From the NCBI GenBank assembly GCA_910587095.1, contig CAJUMJ010000009.1, positions 1 to 64,000 of the forward strand: 64,000 nucleotides of DNA, given 5' to 3'. The notes beneath the pieces are model-generated. The model saw nothing but the letters and a program-made list of their open reading frames with translations, made no database searches and was not told where the DNA came from. The position numbers and the translations under genes were made by a program. Positions 49,897 to 58,268 of the stretch are shown in pieces (the stretch's first letter is position 1; every line of letters begins with the position of its first letter). The DNA comes from an uncultured Lachnospiraceae bacterium (lineage in GTDB: Bacteria > Bacillota > Clostridia > Lachnospirales > Lachnospiraceae).

Positions 49897-51129
49897 TTAT
49901 CTGTTTCTCTCTTTCTCCTGATACATCAGTTCATCTGCCTTATGGACTAAGCGGTCAAAGGTTTCCTGTCCCGCCCGCGCGTAGGCGGCGCCCACGCTGG
50001 CGGAAATTTTTTGAAAATGTTCGTCCTTCGCGTACTCCGCATCCATTCGCTCCTTGAGCGTCCTTCTCGTCCGCTCCACTTCCTCCGTCGTGCGCGTCCC
50101 AAACATCAGCACCAGAAACTCGTCGCCTCCGATTCGTGCAATCAGACCATCCGATACGGTCTCCTGGAGCGTCTTCGCCGTGAGAACCAGCGCCCGGTCG
50201 CCCTCGTGGTGGCCATAAATATCATTGATACTTTTAAAATGATCCAGATCGATGCAAAACACGGTGATATCGTCATCCTTTTTTTCTTCGATGTGCTCAT
50301 ACACATAGCGCCTGTTATACAGGCCGGTAAGGAAATCCGTGTTCGCGTTTTTGATCATCATCTGCTCGTAAAGCCGCTCCTGCGTCACATCCGTAGCAAT
50401 GCCTACTGTTCCCATAACGCTTCCGTCCAAATCAAACAAGGGCGCCTTATAGGTTTTCAGCTCACGCATGCTGTCCCCGATCTTAACCGTCTCATCAAAA
50501 ATACAAGTCTCTCTCTTCTCCATAACCTCGTATTCCGACTCCATGCAGATAAACTCGCCTTTCGCATACTCGTCCGGATCGATGTCCCAAATATAATAGT
50601 GGCCGCGTCCTTCAATCTGCTCCATCGATTTATTGACCGCCTTACAAAACGCCTCGTTCACTTTTATGTGGGCACCTTCTTTATCCTTATACCAAATCAG
50701 ATGAGGCACACAGTTTATTGTCGCATTGAGATAGTTTTGCGTCTTCCAAAAGTCCTTACTCATCTTGTAAGTAGTCTGCCACCGGATCAGACGAAACCTG
50801 AATTCGGATTCGGATAGCGGCATTATCCATATATCCGTGATATTCATATCATTCTTCAAAGTCAAAGCCTCTGCCTGCTCCTTATCCGCAAGCAAAATCA
50901 GATTCGCCGTTTTCCTCTTACAGGCAATCAATGAGGCTACCGTCTCTTTTGTCTGCGTTTGCCTGATATCCGCCAAAATCACGTCCGCTTGGCCCGCAAG
51001 CGCCTCATCCAGCGAATCGCTTGACAGATATTCGTGCGTAAAGTGCGGCAATGGCGAAATCTGCTGTAACACGGTAAACAGCTCGTCTTGACATGTGATC
51101 ATATAATAACAGGTATGACAATGATACAT
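49897..51129 (-). CDS. PAS-GGDEF diguanylate cyclase
   Basis: 410 residues. The N-terminal about 110 residues look like a degenerate receiver-type domain (AGQADVILADIRQTQTKETV). A PAS domain follows (PHLIWYKDKEGAHIKVNEAF) with a C-terminal motif GTVGIATDVTQERLYEQMM. The GGDEF domain has TDFLTGLYNRRYVYEHI, DLDHFKSINDIYGHHEGD and the signature ARIGGDEFLVLMF. An RxxD product-inhibition site is not in the usual place. It should make cyclic di-GMP. Third gene of a signalling operon after a hybrid kinase and a double receiver. Confidence 0.88.
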   Translation of the reverse strand: MYHCHTCYYMITCQDELFTVLQQISPLPHFTHEYLSSDSLDEALAGQADVILADIRQTQTKETVASLIACKRKTANLILLADKEQAEALTLKNDMNITDIWIMPLSESEFRFRLIRWQTTYKMSKDFWKTQNYLNATINCVPHLIWYKDKEGAHIKVNEAFCKAVNKSMEQIEGRGHYYIWDIDPDEYAKGEFICMESEYEVMEKRETCIFDETVKIGDSMRELKTYKAPLFDLDGSVMGTVGIATDVTQERLYEQMMIKNANTDFLTGLYNRRYVYEHIEEKKDDDITVFCIDLDHFKSINDIYGHHEGDRALVLTAKTLQETVSDGLIARIGGDEFLVLMFGTRTTEEVERTRRTLKERMDAEYAKDEHFQKISASVGAAYARAGQETFDRLVHKADELMYQEKERNR

Positions 51130-51149
51130 ACGCTTTTCCTCCCATCATC

Positions 51150-51926
51150 CTATTCCGTATTTAATATTTTATCAAGCTCCGCAAGCAGCTTCTCCTTCAC
51201 CGGGGGCTTTAAAAAATAGCCCGCCGGTTTTAATTTCACCACCGCCTCAATATTTTCCCGGTTGTTGATGGCGGTTAAAAACACCACCGGTATACTTGAC
51301 AAGTCTTCATCGGCACGTATCATTTCCAGCGTCATCCTCCCGTCGCAGACAGGCATCTCATAGTCGAGCAAAATCAGATCCGGCCTCTTTTTTCCTATGG
51401 AAGTCATCGCCTGCGCCCCGGAAATCGCCAGTGTAATCTCATATGTATCCTCTAACATCGCCTTGATTGTCCGAAGAGCCGTCCCGTTGTCATCCACGAC
51501 AAGAATCCTCTTTTTTCCGCTGTGGCTTTGATTCTCCTCCCTGGCCTCCCGCTCGACTCTGTCTTTCTCGAGCCCGAACCGCCTGCAAACGGCCTCCATA
51601 ATCACGGTGTTTTCCACAGGACGGATCAGATTTTCAAACTGTTCCTCCTGGTAGTATTTAAAAAACCTGTCGCTCTCCTCCTTTGTCCCGATAGTCAAAA
51701 CAGGAATATACGGATACTTGTCACTCAGCAGAAAGAAGATGGACGTGTCCACGTCATAGGCGCCAATAAGGCTGATTACAACCAAATCCGGGTTTACGAT
51801 TTTCAGCATTCCCCCCAGGACCTCCGCGTTTTCCGAGCAGAGCTGCACATGAAAATATTGGGATAAAAAGCGGTTCGTCTCGTTTACCACCGTATTAAAC
51901 TTCCCGATTAATAGTATCTTTTTCAT
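51150..51926 (-). CDS. Two-receiver response regulator
   Basis: 258 residues. Residues 1-115 form a degenerate receiver (MKKILLIGKFNTVVNETNRF; VNPDLVVISLIGAYDVDTSI) in which the acidic phospho-site is not conserved. Residues 135-258 are a full receiver: ILVVDDNGTALRTIKAMLED, LILLDYEMPVCDGRMTLEMI (phospho-acceptor Asp) and PVVFLTAINNRENIEAVVKL. No output domain. It probably relays phosphate from the adjacent hybrid kinase, perhaps to the diguanylate cyclase by contact. Confidence 0.85.
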   Translation of the reverse strand: MKKILLIGKFNTVVNETNRFLSQYFHVQLCSENAEVLGGMLKIVNPDLVVISLIGAYDVDTSIFFLLSDKYPYIPVLTIGTKEESDRFFKYYQEEQFENLIRPVENTVIMEAVCRRFGLEKDRVEREAREENQSHSGKKRILVVDDNGTALRTIKAMLEDTYEITLAISGAQAMTSIGKKRPDLILLDYEMPVCDGRMTLEMIRADEDLSSIPVVFLTAINNRENIEAVVKLKPAGYFLKPPVKEKLLAELDKILNTE

Positions 51927-51935
51927 TTCGTCCTC

Positions 51936-54900
51936 CTACTGTTCCACCGCCTGCCCTGACAACAGGCCGGCAAGACGATCCGTTTCCTCAGGATCCAGAT
52001 TGGTCACCGCCTCCGCGAGCTTTTGGATGATCCGCCCGGTTTCCTCCGAAAAAGCGTACTCCCGTAACTGCCCCATCAGTTCGTCCGCCCGGTCAATGTC
52101 CATCTCCTGCATACTGATGCGCACCATCTCCACAAGCGCCCGTATGACAGAATAATCAACAATTTCTTTCTTCGCTTCGTCTCCAATGCCGAAAATCCCT
52201 TTAAGCCTCAGCCGATAACTACGCCACTCTTCCAAAAAAATATCTGTCATGGATACGATTATATTTATTTTACCATCTTTTGCCGCAGATTCCAAGACTC
52301 TGGCTACACCCGAAAGCGTTACGATTCCGACTGTTGCCGCGAGACTCTTCATAGCGTGCACCTGAATGCGGTACTGCTCCAGATACGCAGGGTCCGAAAT
52401 CTGCTCATAAGCGTGTTCCAGACTGTCCGCCGCCGGTTCGATCTGATCATAAAACTCTTTTAACGTGTATGAGAGCAGTTCCATATCCGGCAGATGGAGC
52501 CACGCGTAATTCCAATCCATCCCTTCCACCACAGGCAGTTCCTCAATGCAGGAAAGCGACTGCGCCCCTGACGCCGGTGCATTTGACGGTTCCGCCGCCT
52601 GTTGCAACTCCGGCGGCAACATTTTCCGAATCATGTTTTCCAGTTTATCAGGCACAACCGGCTTCGACAAAAAATCGTCGAAGCCTTCTTCCAGATACGC
52701 TTCCTTTGCTCCCGACACCGCATTCGCGGTCAATACGACAACCGGTGTATTCTTGCAAGGAAAATCATCCAGTGCCTTCATGCGGTGAAGCGTTTCCACG
52801 CCGTCCATTTCCGGCATCATATGATCCAGGAAAATCAGGTCGTAACGGTTTTCCTGAACCATGTTCAGGCACTCGACACCCCCGCCTGCCTCCGACACCT
52901 GAATCTGTGTCTCCTTCAAAAGATTCCGCAGCACTTTGCGGTTGACCGCATTGTCATCCACCACCAAAAGCTTTGCATCCGGCGCGATAAAGCTGGATTC
53001 ATAGGAGAAAGTTTCCGACATCTGCTTTACCTTCGATTCGAAATCTCCAATCGGCGTGTTGTCAATAATCTTTTGCTCTATCTCAAAATAAAATTTCGAT
53101 CCTTTTCCGTATTCGCTCTCAACCTGAAGTTTACTGTCCATCAATGCAAGGAGCTGCACCGTAATGCTCATCCCCAGGCCGGTGCCTTCAATGTTGCGGT
53201 TCCTGTCCTCCTCGATCCGCTCAAACTCCGCGGAAAGTTTTGGCAAGTCTTCCTCTTTAATGCCGATGCCCGTATCCTCCACCTCAAAATAAAGGAAAGC
53301 TTTTTCTCCCACGACACGGCTTCTGGCCCGCAACCAGACAGTTCCCTCTTTCGTATACTTGACGGCATTAGTCAAAATATTGGTTAGTACCTGGCGGACA
53401 CGCACATCATCCCCATACAGACAGGTAGGGATTTCATGGTCAATCTCCACTTCCAGCCGTAGCTCCTTGTCCTTCGCCCGCTGCAAGGTCATGTTCACCA
53501 GATCATGGATCATACTGCTGACCTCATATACAACCGGTACAATCTCCATTTTCCCCGAATCAATCTTTGAAAAATCGAGAATATCGTTGATCAGCGACAA
53601 TAGCGACTGGCCCGCCGTGTGGATGTCCATCGCGTATTCCCTGACGTTTTCCTCCTTCGATTCGCGCAAAATCATTTCATCCATGCCGAGCACCACATTG
53701 ATCGGTGTACGGATTTCATGGGACATCTGTGCCAGGAACTTTCCTTTCGCCTCATTCGCCGCATCCGCCTCATGCCTGGCCGCATCCGCCTCCATCTTCG
53801 CAAGCACCAACTGACTGCTCTGTCTCTCCGCCGCCTTTACCTTTTCCTCCGCCTCCAGCCGATACTCCTTTGAAATATGTAAAATATGCAGGATGACAAG
53901 CAACAAACCAAATAACGCCATGCCGTAGAGTGTCGCCACCTTCGCATAGGCGTACAGGGAAAAATAGTTCAGAATCACCTTTGCCACTTCCCCGGCAAGC
54001 AACACGAACACGGCCAGAACCGGCAGAAGAATCTGCACACGGCGGCTCTTGTTCCCCAACTGTATCAGGCTCACAATCGCCACCACACAGACAAGCCCCA
54101 GCACTGTAGTCGACACATCCGCCATGGCGAGCAGATCCCGCACGCCAACCAGCTCCAAAATGATCTGAACCACCGCGTTGAAACTGACTATGGAAAGCAG
54201 AACCGCAAAACGGCGCGGAAACATGTTTCCCAAATTGCGATCAAAAAATAAAGCCAAAAACAGCGGCATCATCAGCATCAGATATTCTTGCAGCACATGG
54301 ATTCCCTGCATATCAAAAAAGAGGTTCAACGTATCTGTACCGATAAAACAGTAAATACCTGCCGTCAAACCAAACAGACCAAGAAACAGACCTCCACGGC
54401 TTGGCTGGTTTGTGTACCACCGTATCAGAGCAAGGACAAACAAAATGATCGCTGAAATCACAATCAGAAGGCAGCACGCGATATCCGCCAGATTGTTGCC
54501 TACCAACCCGATGATTATTGTATCGCCGGCCCCCAAAATAACATCCTCAAGTACAATTTCCTTGCTCCTGTTCACAACGGTCAGTTCCACACAAAGCTCT
54601 GCCCACTCCTGACCTTCCTGCCAGGTATCGGGAATCATCACAGACTGCTCGCTGTCATCGCTTATATCCGCCGCTTTCTGCTGGTAAAGCACCTCTCCGT
54701 CAAAAAGTACCCGAGCATCCGCATTTTCACAGGAAAACACCATTGTCATGCCGGCAAACTCCACAGACAGCATATTCCGGAAAATAATCGTATCCGAATC
54801 CAGGATTTGTCCCGCATATGGAAGATCAATCTCCGCATGCGCTGTGCCGTCAGGAGTGACCAACTGCCAGCCTTCATTTAAACTATATCCAACATGTTCC

Positions 54901-55007
54901 GGCATCGAAGAGTTATCCTCATCCGAGTGATGTCCAAACAGCGCAAAAAACATAACAACAATAATTAAAGTTAAGATGATCCCTGTAAATTTCCGAAAAT
55001 ATTTCAT
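51936..55007 (-). CDS. Hybrid sensor histidine kinase with receiver and HPt domains
   Basis: 1023 residues. N-terminal signal/anchor (GIILTLIIVVMFFALFG), an extracytoplasmic 7TMR-DISM-like sensory part, then about seven transmembrane helices (IACCLLIVISAIILFVLALI; MLMMPLFLALFFDR). HisKA H-box FLAQMSHEIRTPINVVLGMD near residue 430, HATPase with QVLTNILTNAVKYTKEG and DTGIGIKEEDL and GTGLGMSI. Receiver LLVVDDNAVNRKVLRNLLKE with DLIFLDHMMPEMDGVE. C-terminal HPt with YRIQVHAMKSLAATVGIVTL. A complete phosphorelay in one protein, first gene of the operon. Confidence 0.92.
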   Translation of the reverse strand: MKYFRKFTGIILTLIIVVMFFALFGHHSDEDNSSMPEHVGYSLNEGWQLVTPDGTAHAEIDLPYAGQILDSDTIIFRNMLSVEFAGMTMVFSCENADARVLFDGEVLYQQKAADISDDSEQSVMIPDTWQEGQEWAELCVELTVVNRSKEIVLEDVILGAGDTIIIGLVGNNLADIACCLLIVISAIILFVLALIRWYTNQPSRGGLFLGLFGLTAGIYCFIGTDTLNLFFDMQGIHVLQEYLMLMMPLFLALFFDRNLGNMFPRRFAVLLSIVSFNAVVQIILELVGVRDLLAMADVSTTVLGLVCVVAIVSLIQLGNKSRRVQILLPVLAVFVLLAGEVAKVILNYFSLYAYAKVATLYGMALFGLLLVILHILHISKEYRLEAEEKVKAAERQSSQLVLAKMEADAARHEADAANEAKGKFLAQMSHEIRTPINVVLGMDEMILRESKEENVREYAMDIHTAGQSLLSLINDILDFSKIDSGKMEIVPVVYEVSSMIHDLVNMTLQRAKDKELRLEVEIDHEIPTCLYGDDVRVRQVLTNILTNAVKYTKEGTVWLRARSRVVGEKAFLYFEVEDTGIGIKEEDLPKLSAEFERIEEDRNRNIEGTGLGMSITVQLLALMDSKLQVESEYGKGSKFYFEIEQKIIDNTPIGDFESKVKQMSETFSYESSFIAPDAKLLVVDDNAVNRKVLRNLLKETQIQVSEAGGGVECLNMVQENRYDLIFLDHMMPEMDGVETLHRMKALDDFPCKNTPVVVLTANAVSGAKEAYLEEGFDDFLSKPVVPDKLENMIRKMLPPELQQAAEPSNAPASGAQSLSCIEELPVVEGMDWNYAWLHLPDMELLSYTLKEFYDQIEPAADSLEHAYEQISDPAYLEQYRIQVHAMKSLAATVGIVTLSGVARVLESAAKDGKINIIVSMTDIFLEEWRSYRLRLKGIFGIGDEAKKEIVDYSVIRALVEMVRISMQEMDIDRADELMGQLREYAFSEETGRIIQKLAEAVTNLDPEETDRLAGLLSGQAVEQ

Positions 55008-55116
55008 CCGAATCCTCTGATATCAATGTAATCACAAATTGCAAAACTACAACTATTATCAATAACGTCCAATTTTACTTTTCAGGTGTCCATTTAAGTC
55101 TAAAATCTTTGATATC

Positions 55117-55160
55117 AAAAAGTGTATCCGAAAACCAGACGATTTCCGGATACACACTCT
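55117..55160 (-). terminator. Intrinsic terminator after pckA
   Basis: Minus strand: GTGTATCCGGAAA ... TTTTCGGATACAC stem followed by TTTTT. Also has a T run on the plus side, so it may act both ways. Confidence 0.78.
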
Positions 55161-55187
55161 TTTTACCTGTATAAAGTTACCTAAGAA

Positions 55188-56903
55188 TTACAGAGCGTTA
55201 ACCAGCTTCTCGAGAGCAGCCAGCGCCTCGTCAGGAAGCTTGTCATAGCCTTCCTTCTTCTCAGCGAAGCCTTTAACCGCATTGACGCGAGTCTCCAGAG
55301 CGCTCTTTAACTGAGCCTTGTAATCAGCGTCATCCAAGTTGGGAGTGAAATCGCCTGTCTTGCCGCTCCAATCGTTCATGATCTCAATATCCTCAAAAGG
55401 ACCCCACTGCTCGAATTTCGCCTTGCCTTCCACGATTGTTTCCAGAATGCCCAGCGTATCTTCCTTCTGGCACTTGTGACCCATGAAGTCACCGGTGTTA
55501 ACAATGTAGCAGTCTACGTTCTTCTCCTCAACCAGCTTCTTGAACTTCTCGTAGTCGTTTACGAGAGGATATGTTCTGAACGGGTTAGCATAAGGCACGA
55601 TACGGATTGCGTTCAGATCGGTGCCTGCAGCAACACGCTCTGCGGAAGAGGTCTTGGTAGCCAGCGTAGCGCCCATAACGGATGCAAGCGCGGAACCTTT
55701 TAACTTCACTACCGGCGGGATCGTAGGATCTTTCATGATCCAGAAGATCGCGTTTACAGGTGCGTCGATCTTGTCCACACGGTTAGGGGACCACAATTTG
55801 GACTTGATCGCACGGCCGTTACCGTTTCTGATATCCTCGGTTACGAGCTGGATCTTGCCCTCGCTGTCCATCGTGCAGGAGCAGTTCTGAGCAGATAACA
55901 AGAACTCGTTGTCTGGACATCCTGTCGGATAATCGGATGTCTTATCAAAATAAGTAGGCTCAAGAGCGATGGATGCACAGGTGTCTGCATTGATGATGAA
56001 AGCGTCATCGTGGAGCACCTTGATACCGCCGAACGCATCGTACTTGCCGTCATGCTTTGCATGGGTCAGAGTGGACTTGCCGGAACCTGACAGACCGTAC
56101 ACGGAAGCAACGAACTTCTTGCCGCCCTCTAAGGAGTACTCTTTCTGGCCGCCGTGGCAGGAAGCGTAACCGTTTCTGTTTGCAAGCGCCCATGCCATGG
56201 TCAGTGTGCCCTTCTTGTGCTCACCGAAATACTTCATGCCAAGAATTGCTGCGCAGTTCTCGTTTGTATCGAAGTAGCAAAGTGTCAAAGGATCGCTCAA
56301 ACAGCTATAATCCACATCGGGAGCCTCATGGGGTGCCCACTGGGGATCGGAGAAGATATAGATGTCAGGCTCCTTGCCATCACCTACAGGCTTGGAGTTC
56401 TTGTACATCTTCACATACTCGTCAGAAGTATACTGGAAATTGATCATCCAGTTGTAAAGCAGGTTCTCCTCTCCTTCCGGAATGAGAAGGTGCGCCTTAG
56501 CCATAAACTCAGGATCCAGACCTACGAAGCACTCTGCATGGTACATGGTTTTCCAGCGTGTCTCATAGATCGCATCCATAACCACTTTATCTAATTTTGC
56601 TTCGTCTACGCCGGGCTCGCCTTTGATGCGGCGTGCTGCTGCGTAACGGCCGGTTACAGCGCCGTCATTGAATAACAGAACTTTTGCGTCAGCGGGAAGA
56701 CCGAAGGTTTCGCCATCCTTGACCGGCATATCCGTCACCACCGTACCGGGTGAGTTCTTTGCCAGCTCATAAGCCTCTCTAAGGGTGTTAACCTTGACTA
56801 CGTTATTCCCGTAGAATGCCGCCTCAATAATGGAACGGGTCTTGGAAAAACCAGCCTTGCCGGCGCCAATCTCGGAAATGGGATAATACGCTTTTGTTGC
56901 CAT
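55188..56903 (-). CDS. pckA: Phosphoenolpyruvate carboxykinase (ATP)
   Basis: 571 residues with AAGGAGGAG upstream. ATP-type PEPCK motifs: NWMINFQYTSDEYVKMY, SVYGLSGSGKSTLTHAKHDG (kinase-1a P loop), AFGGIKVLHDDAFIINADTC (kinase-2/metal site), and NAIRIVPYANPFRTYPLVND. It interconverts oxaloacetate and PEP using ATP/ADP; in fermenting gut clostridia it often runs toward oxaloacetate, linking glycolysis to the citrate synthase-containing oxidative branch. Preceded by a long structured leader. Confidence 0.93.
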   Translation of the reverse strand: MATKAYYPISEIGAGKAGFSKTRSIIEAAFYGNNVVKVNTLREAYELAKNSPGTVVTDMPVKDGETFGLPADAKVLLFNDGAVTGRYAAARRIKGEPGVDEAKLDKVVMDAIYETRWKTMYHAECFVGLDPEFMAKAHLLIPEGEENLLYNWMINFQYTSDEYVKMYKNSKPVGDGKEPDIYIFSDPQWAPHEAPDVDYSCLSDPLTLCYFDTNENCAAILGMKYFGEHKKGTLTMAWALANRNGYASCHGGQKEYSLEGGKKFVASVYGLSGSGKSTLTHAKHDGKYDAFGGIKVLHDDAFIINADTCASIALEPTYFDKTSDYPTGCPDNEFLLSAQNCSCTMDSEGKIQLVTEDIRNGNGRAIKSKLWSPNRVDKIDAPVNAIFWIMKDPTIPPVVKLKGSALASVMGATLATKTSSAERVAAGTDLNAIRIVPYANPFRTYPLVNDYEKFKKLVEEKNVDCYIVNTGDFMGHKCQKEDTLGILETIVEGKAKFEQWGPFEDIEIMNDWSGKTGDFTPNLDDADYKAQLKSALETRVNAVKGFAEKKEGYDKLPDEALAALEKLVNAL

Positions 56904-57138
56904 TTTACGTTCTCCTCCTTAAAATTATATTGGTTCACGGAATATCCCGGGACTGCTCCCGGGAATCCCGAATGTCCCTCATATGTTTATGCGGAATCTC
57001 AAAATCCGCGGACGAGCTTACTCGTCCTGGAGAATGCTCGTTTTTGGGCATTCTCCTGCATGAGACTTAGAGCTTCCAAGTCAGCTATGCTGACTTTGCG
57101 AAACAGCTTTTGCTGTGAGTGATTTTAGAAGTTCTTCT
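56904..57138 (-). promoter_or_regulatory. Hairpin-rich 5' leader of pckA
   Basis: About 235 nt between the predicted start and the pckA ATG. It can form six consecutive hairpins: ACAGC/GCTGT, AAGTCAGC/GCTGACTT, GGAGAATGC/GCATTCTCC, GGACGAG/CTCGTCC, GCGGA/TCCGC and CCCGGGA/TCCCGGG. None ends in a T run, so it is not a simple attenuator. No known riboswitch is recognised. It may act through stability or a protein. Confidence 0.6.
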
Positions 57139-57144
57139 CACGCT

Positions 57145-57173
57145 ATTATCTCAGACCGACTTTAAAAAGTCAA
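57145..57173 (-). promoter_or_regulatory. pckA promoter
   Basis: Minus strand: -35 TTGACT (57168-57173), 17-bp spacer, -10 GATAAT (57145-57150). The start region CGTGAGAAGAACTTCTAAA resembles that of the operon at 60.98 kb. Confidence 0.75.
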
Positions 57174-57209
57174 TAGCGCAAAAACGAGCGTCGCACGCCT
57201 TCGTAAAAT

Positions 57210-57974
57210 TTAAAACAGGGCCGAAAGAGACTTCTTCTGCTCCATCTGCTTTCTGAGCATATGCATCCGATACTGCCCCATCACTTCCTCCTGTTTCTTT
57301 TTGGAAACTGCCTTCGGAAAATCCAAGTCCTCAATACGGCTTCTGGAAGAAAGCTGGCTCAACGCGGCTGAATTGTTGTAATTGCGCGTATACTCCAGAG
57401 CGTTTGTCGCCGCTCCCAGGCTGCTCCTTCGCTCGGACACCATATCAAGCGCCTTATCTATGGCGTCCAAACTGAAATTCTTCGACGTAACGTCCAGATC
57501 GGCAATGCCGAGCGCCTCCAGAGTGGAGTTTTCCATCTGTATATGCATACTGCTTCCGTTAGGAGAAGCAGCTACCGCCATATCCGCCATACTGCCGTCC
57601 AAAAGCTTCTGCTCGTTAAAGGATGTATCTCTGGCCAGGGATTCAATCCCCTGCTTCATCTGATCGATCTCTCTTTGATAAATCTGCTTATCCGCGTCGG
57701 AGTTGATGCCGTTCATAGATCTCACTGCAAGTTCGCGGATCCTCTGCAAATAATCCGACATACCGCCAAGAGCGCCTTCCGCGACGTTGTTTGCTCCTAT
57801 GGCCATTCCCGCGTTATCCGCGCCGACTTTAAGACCTGTCTCCTGGGTTTTCATTCTCTGGGCGATGGCGAGCCCCGCGGCGTCATCCTTCGCCGTATTG
57901 ATCCGTTTCCCGCTGGCAAGATGGGAATAAGACCAAAACAGGCCCTTTTGAGATGATATCGCACCCACGTTCAT
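57210..57974 (-). CDS. Short flagellin-like protein
   Basis: 254 residues. The flagellin D0/D1 N-terminal core is present (LASGKRINTAKDDAAGLAIA; QRMKTQETGLKVGADNAGMA; YLQRIRELAVRSMNGINSD) and a C-terminal core follows (RSSLGAATNALEYTRNYNNS; SRSRIEDLDFPKAVSKKKQE). It differs from normal flagellins: the first about 20 residues are unusual and short (MNVGAISSQKGLFWSYSH), there is no variable D2/D3 region, and the extreme C-terminus is Met/Lys/Gln rich (RMHMLRKQMEQKKSLSALF). It may be a minor flagellin or a flagellin-related protein. Ribosome binding site AAAGGAG. Confidence 0.75.
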   Translation of the reverse strand: MNVGAISSQKGLFWSYSHLASGKRINTAKDDAAGLAIAQRMKTQETGLKVGADNAGMAIGANNVAEGALGGMSDYLQRIRELAVRSMNGINSDADKQIYQREIDQMKQGIESLARDTSFNEQKLLDGSMADMAVAASPNGSSMHIQMENSTLEALGIADLDVTSKNFSLDAIDKALDMVSERRSSLGAATNALEYTRNYNNSAALSQLSSRSRIEDLDFPKAVSKKKQEEVMGQYRMHMLRKQMEQKKSLSALF

Positions 57975-58051
57975 AGTATCGCTCCTTTCCCTGTTATCAC
58001 ACGAATATTTCCTGTCAAATCGGTTTGCAAAACAAATATTTATTCAGTTAT

Positions 58052-58080
58052 ATTATACAGCTCTCACCATAAAAAAACAA
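58052..58080 (-). promoter_or_regulatory. Promoter of the flagellin-like gene
   Basis: Minus strand: -35 TTGTTT (58075-58080), 17-bp spacer, -10 TATAAT (58052-58057). Sigma-A type; no sigma-28 motif is apparent. Confidence 0.6.
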
Positions 58081-58158
58081 ACAAAAAATAGGAAAAAATC
58101 CCCAAAAAATATTATTAACATAATGTTAAAAATTTGTTAAATTCTCTCTTTTACTTGT

Positions 58159-58187
58159 TTGCGTGCCTTTTTTTATGGTATTATAAT
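58159..58187 (+). promoter_or_regulatory. Citrate synthase promoter
   Basis: Plus strand: -35 TTGCGT (58159-58164), 17-bp spacer, -10 TATAAT (58182-58187). The about 75-nt leader can form a GTGCAAGGGA/TCCCCTGCGCC stem. Confidence 0.68.
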
Positions 58188-58268
58188 GGTGTCGGTGCAA
58201 GGGAGAACCGTCCCCTGCGCCGTTTTTGTCACAATGTAATACCAGTTTTCTGAAAAGGAGGTACATAA

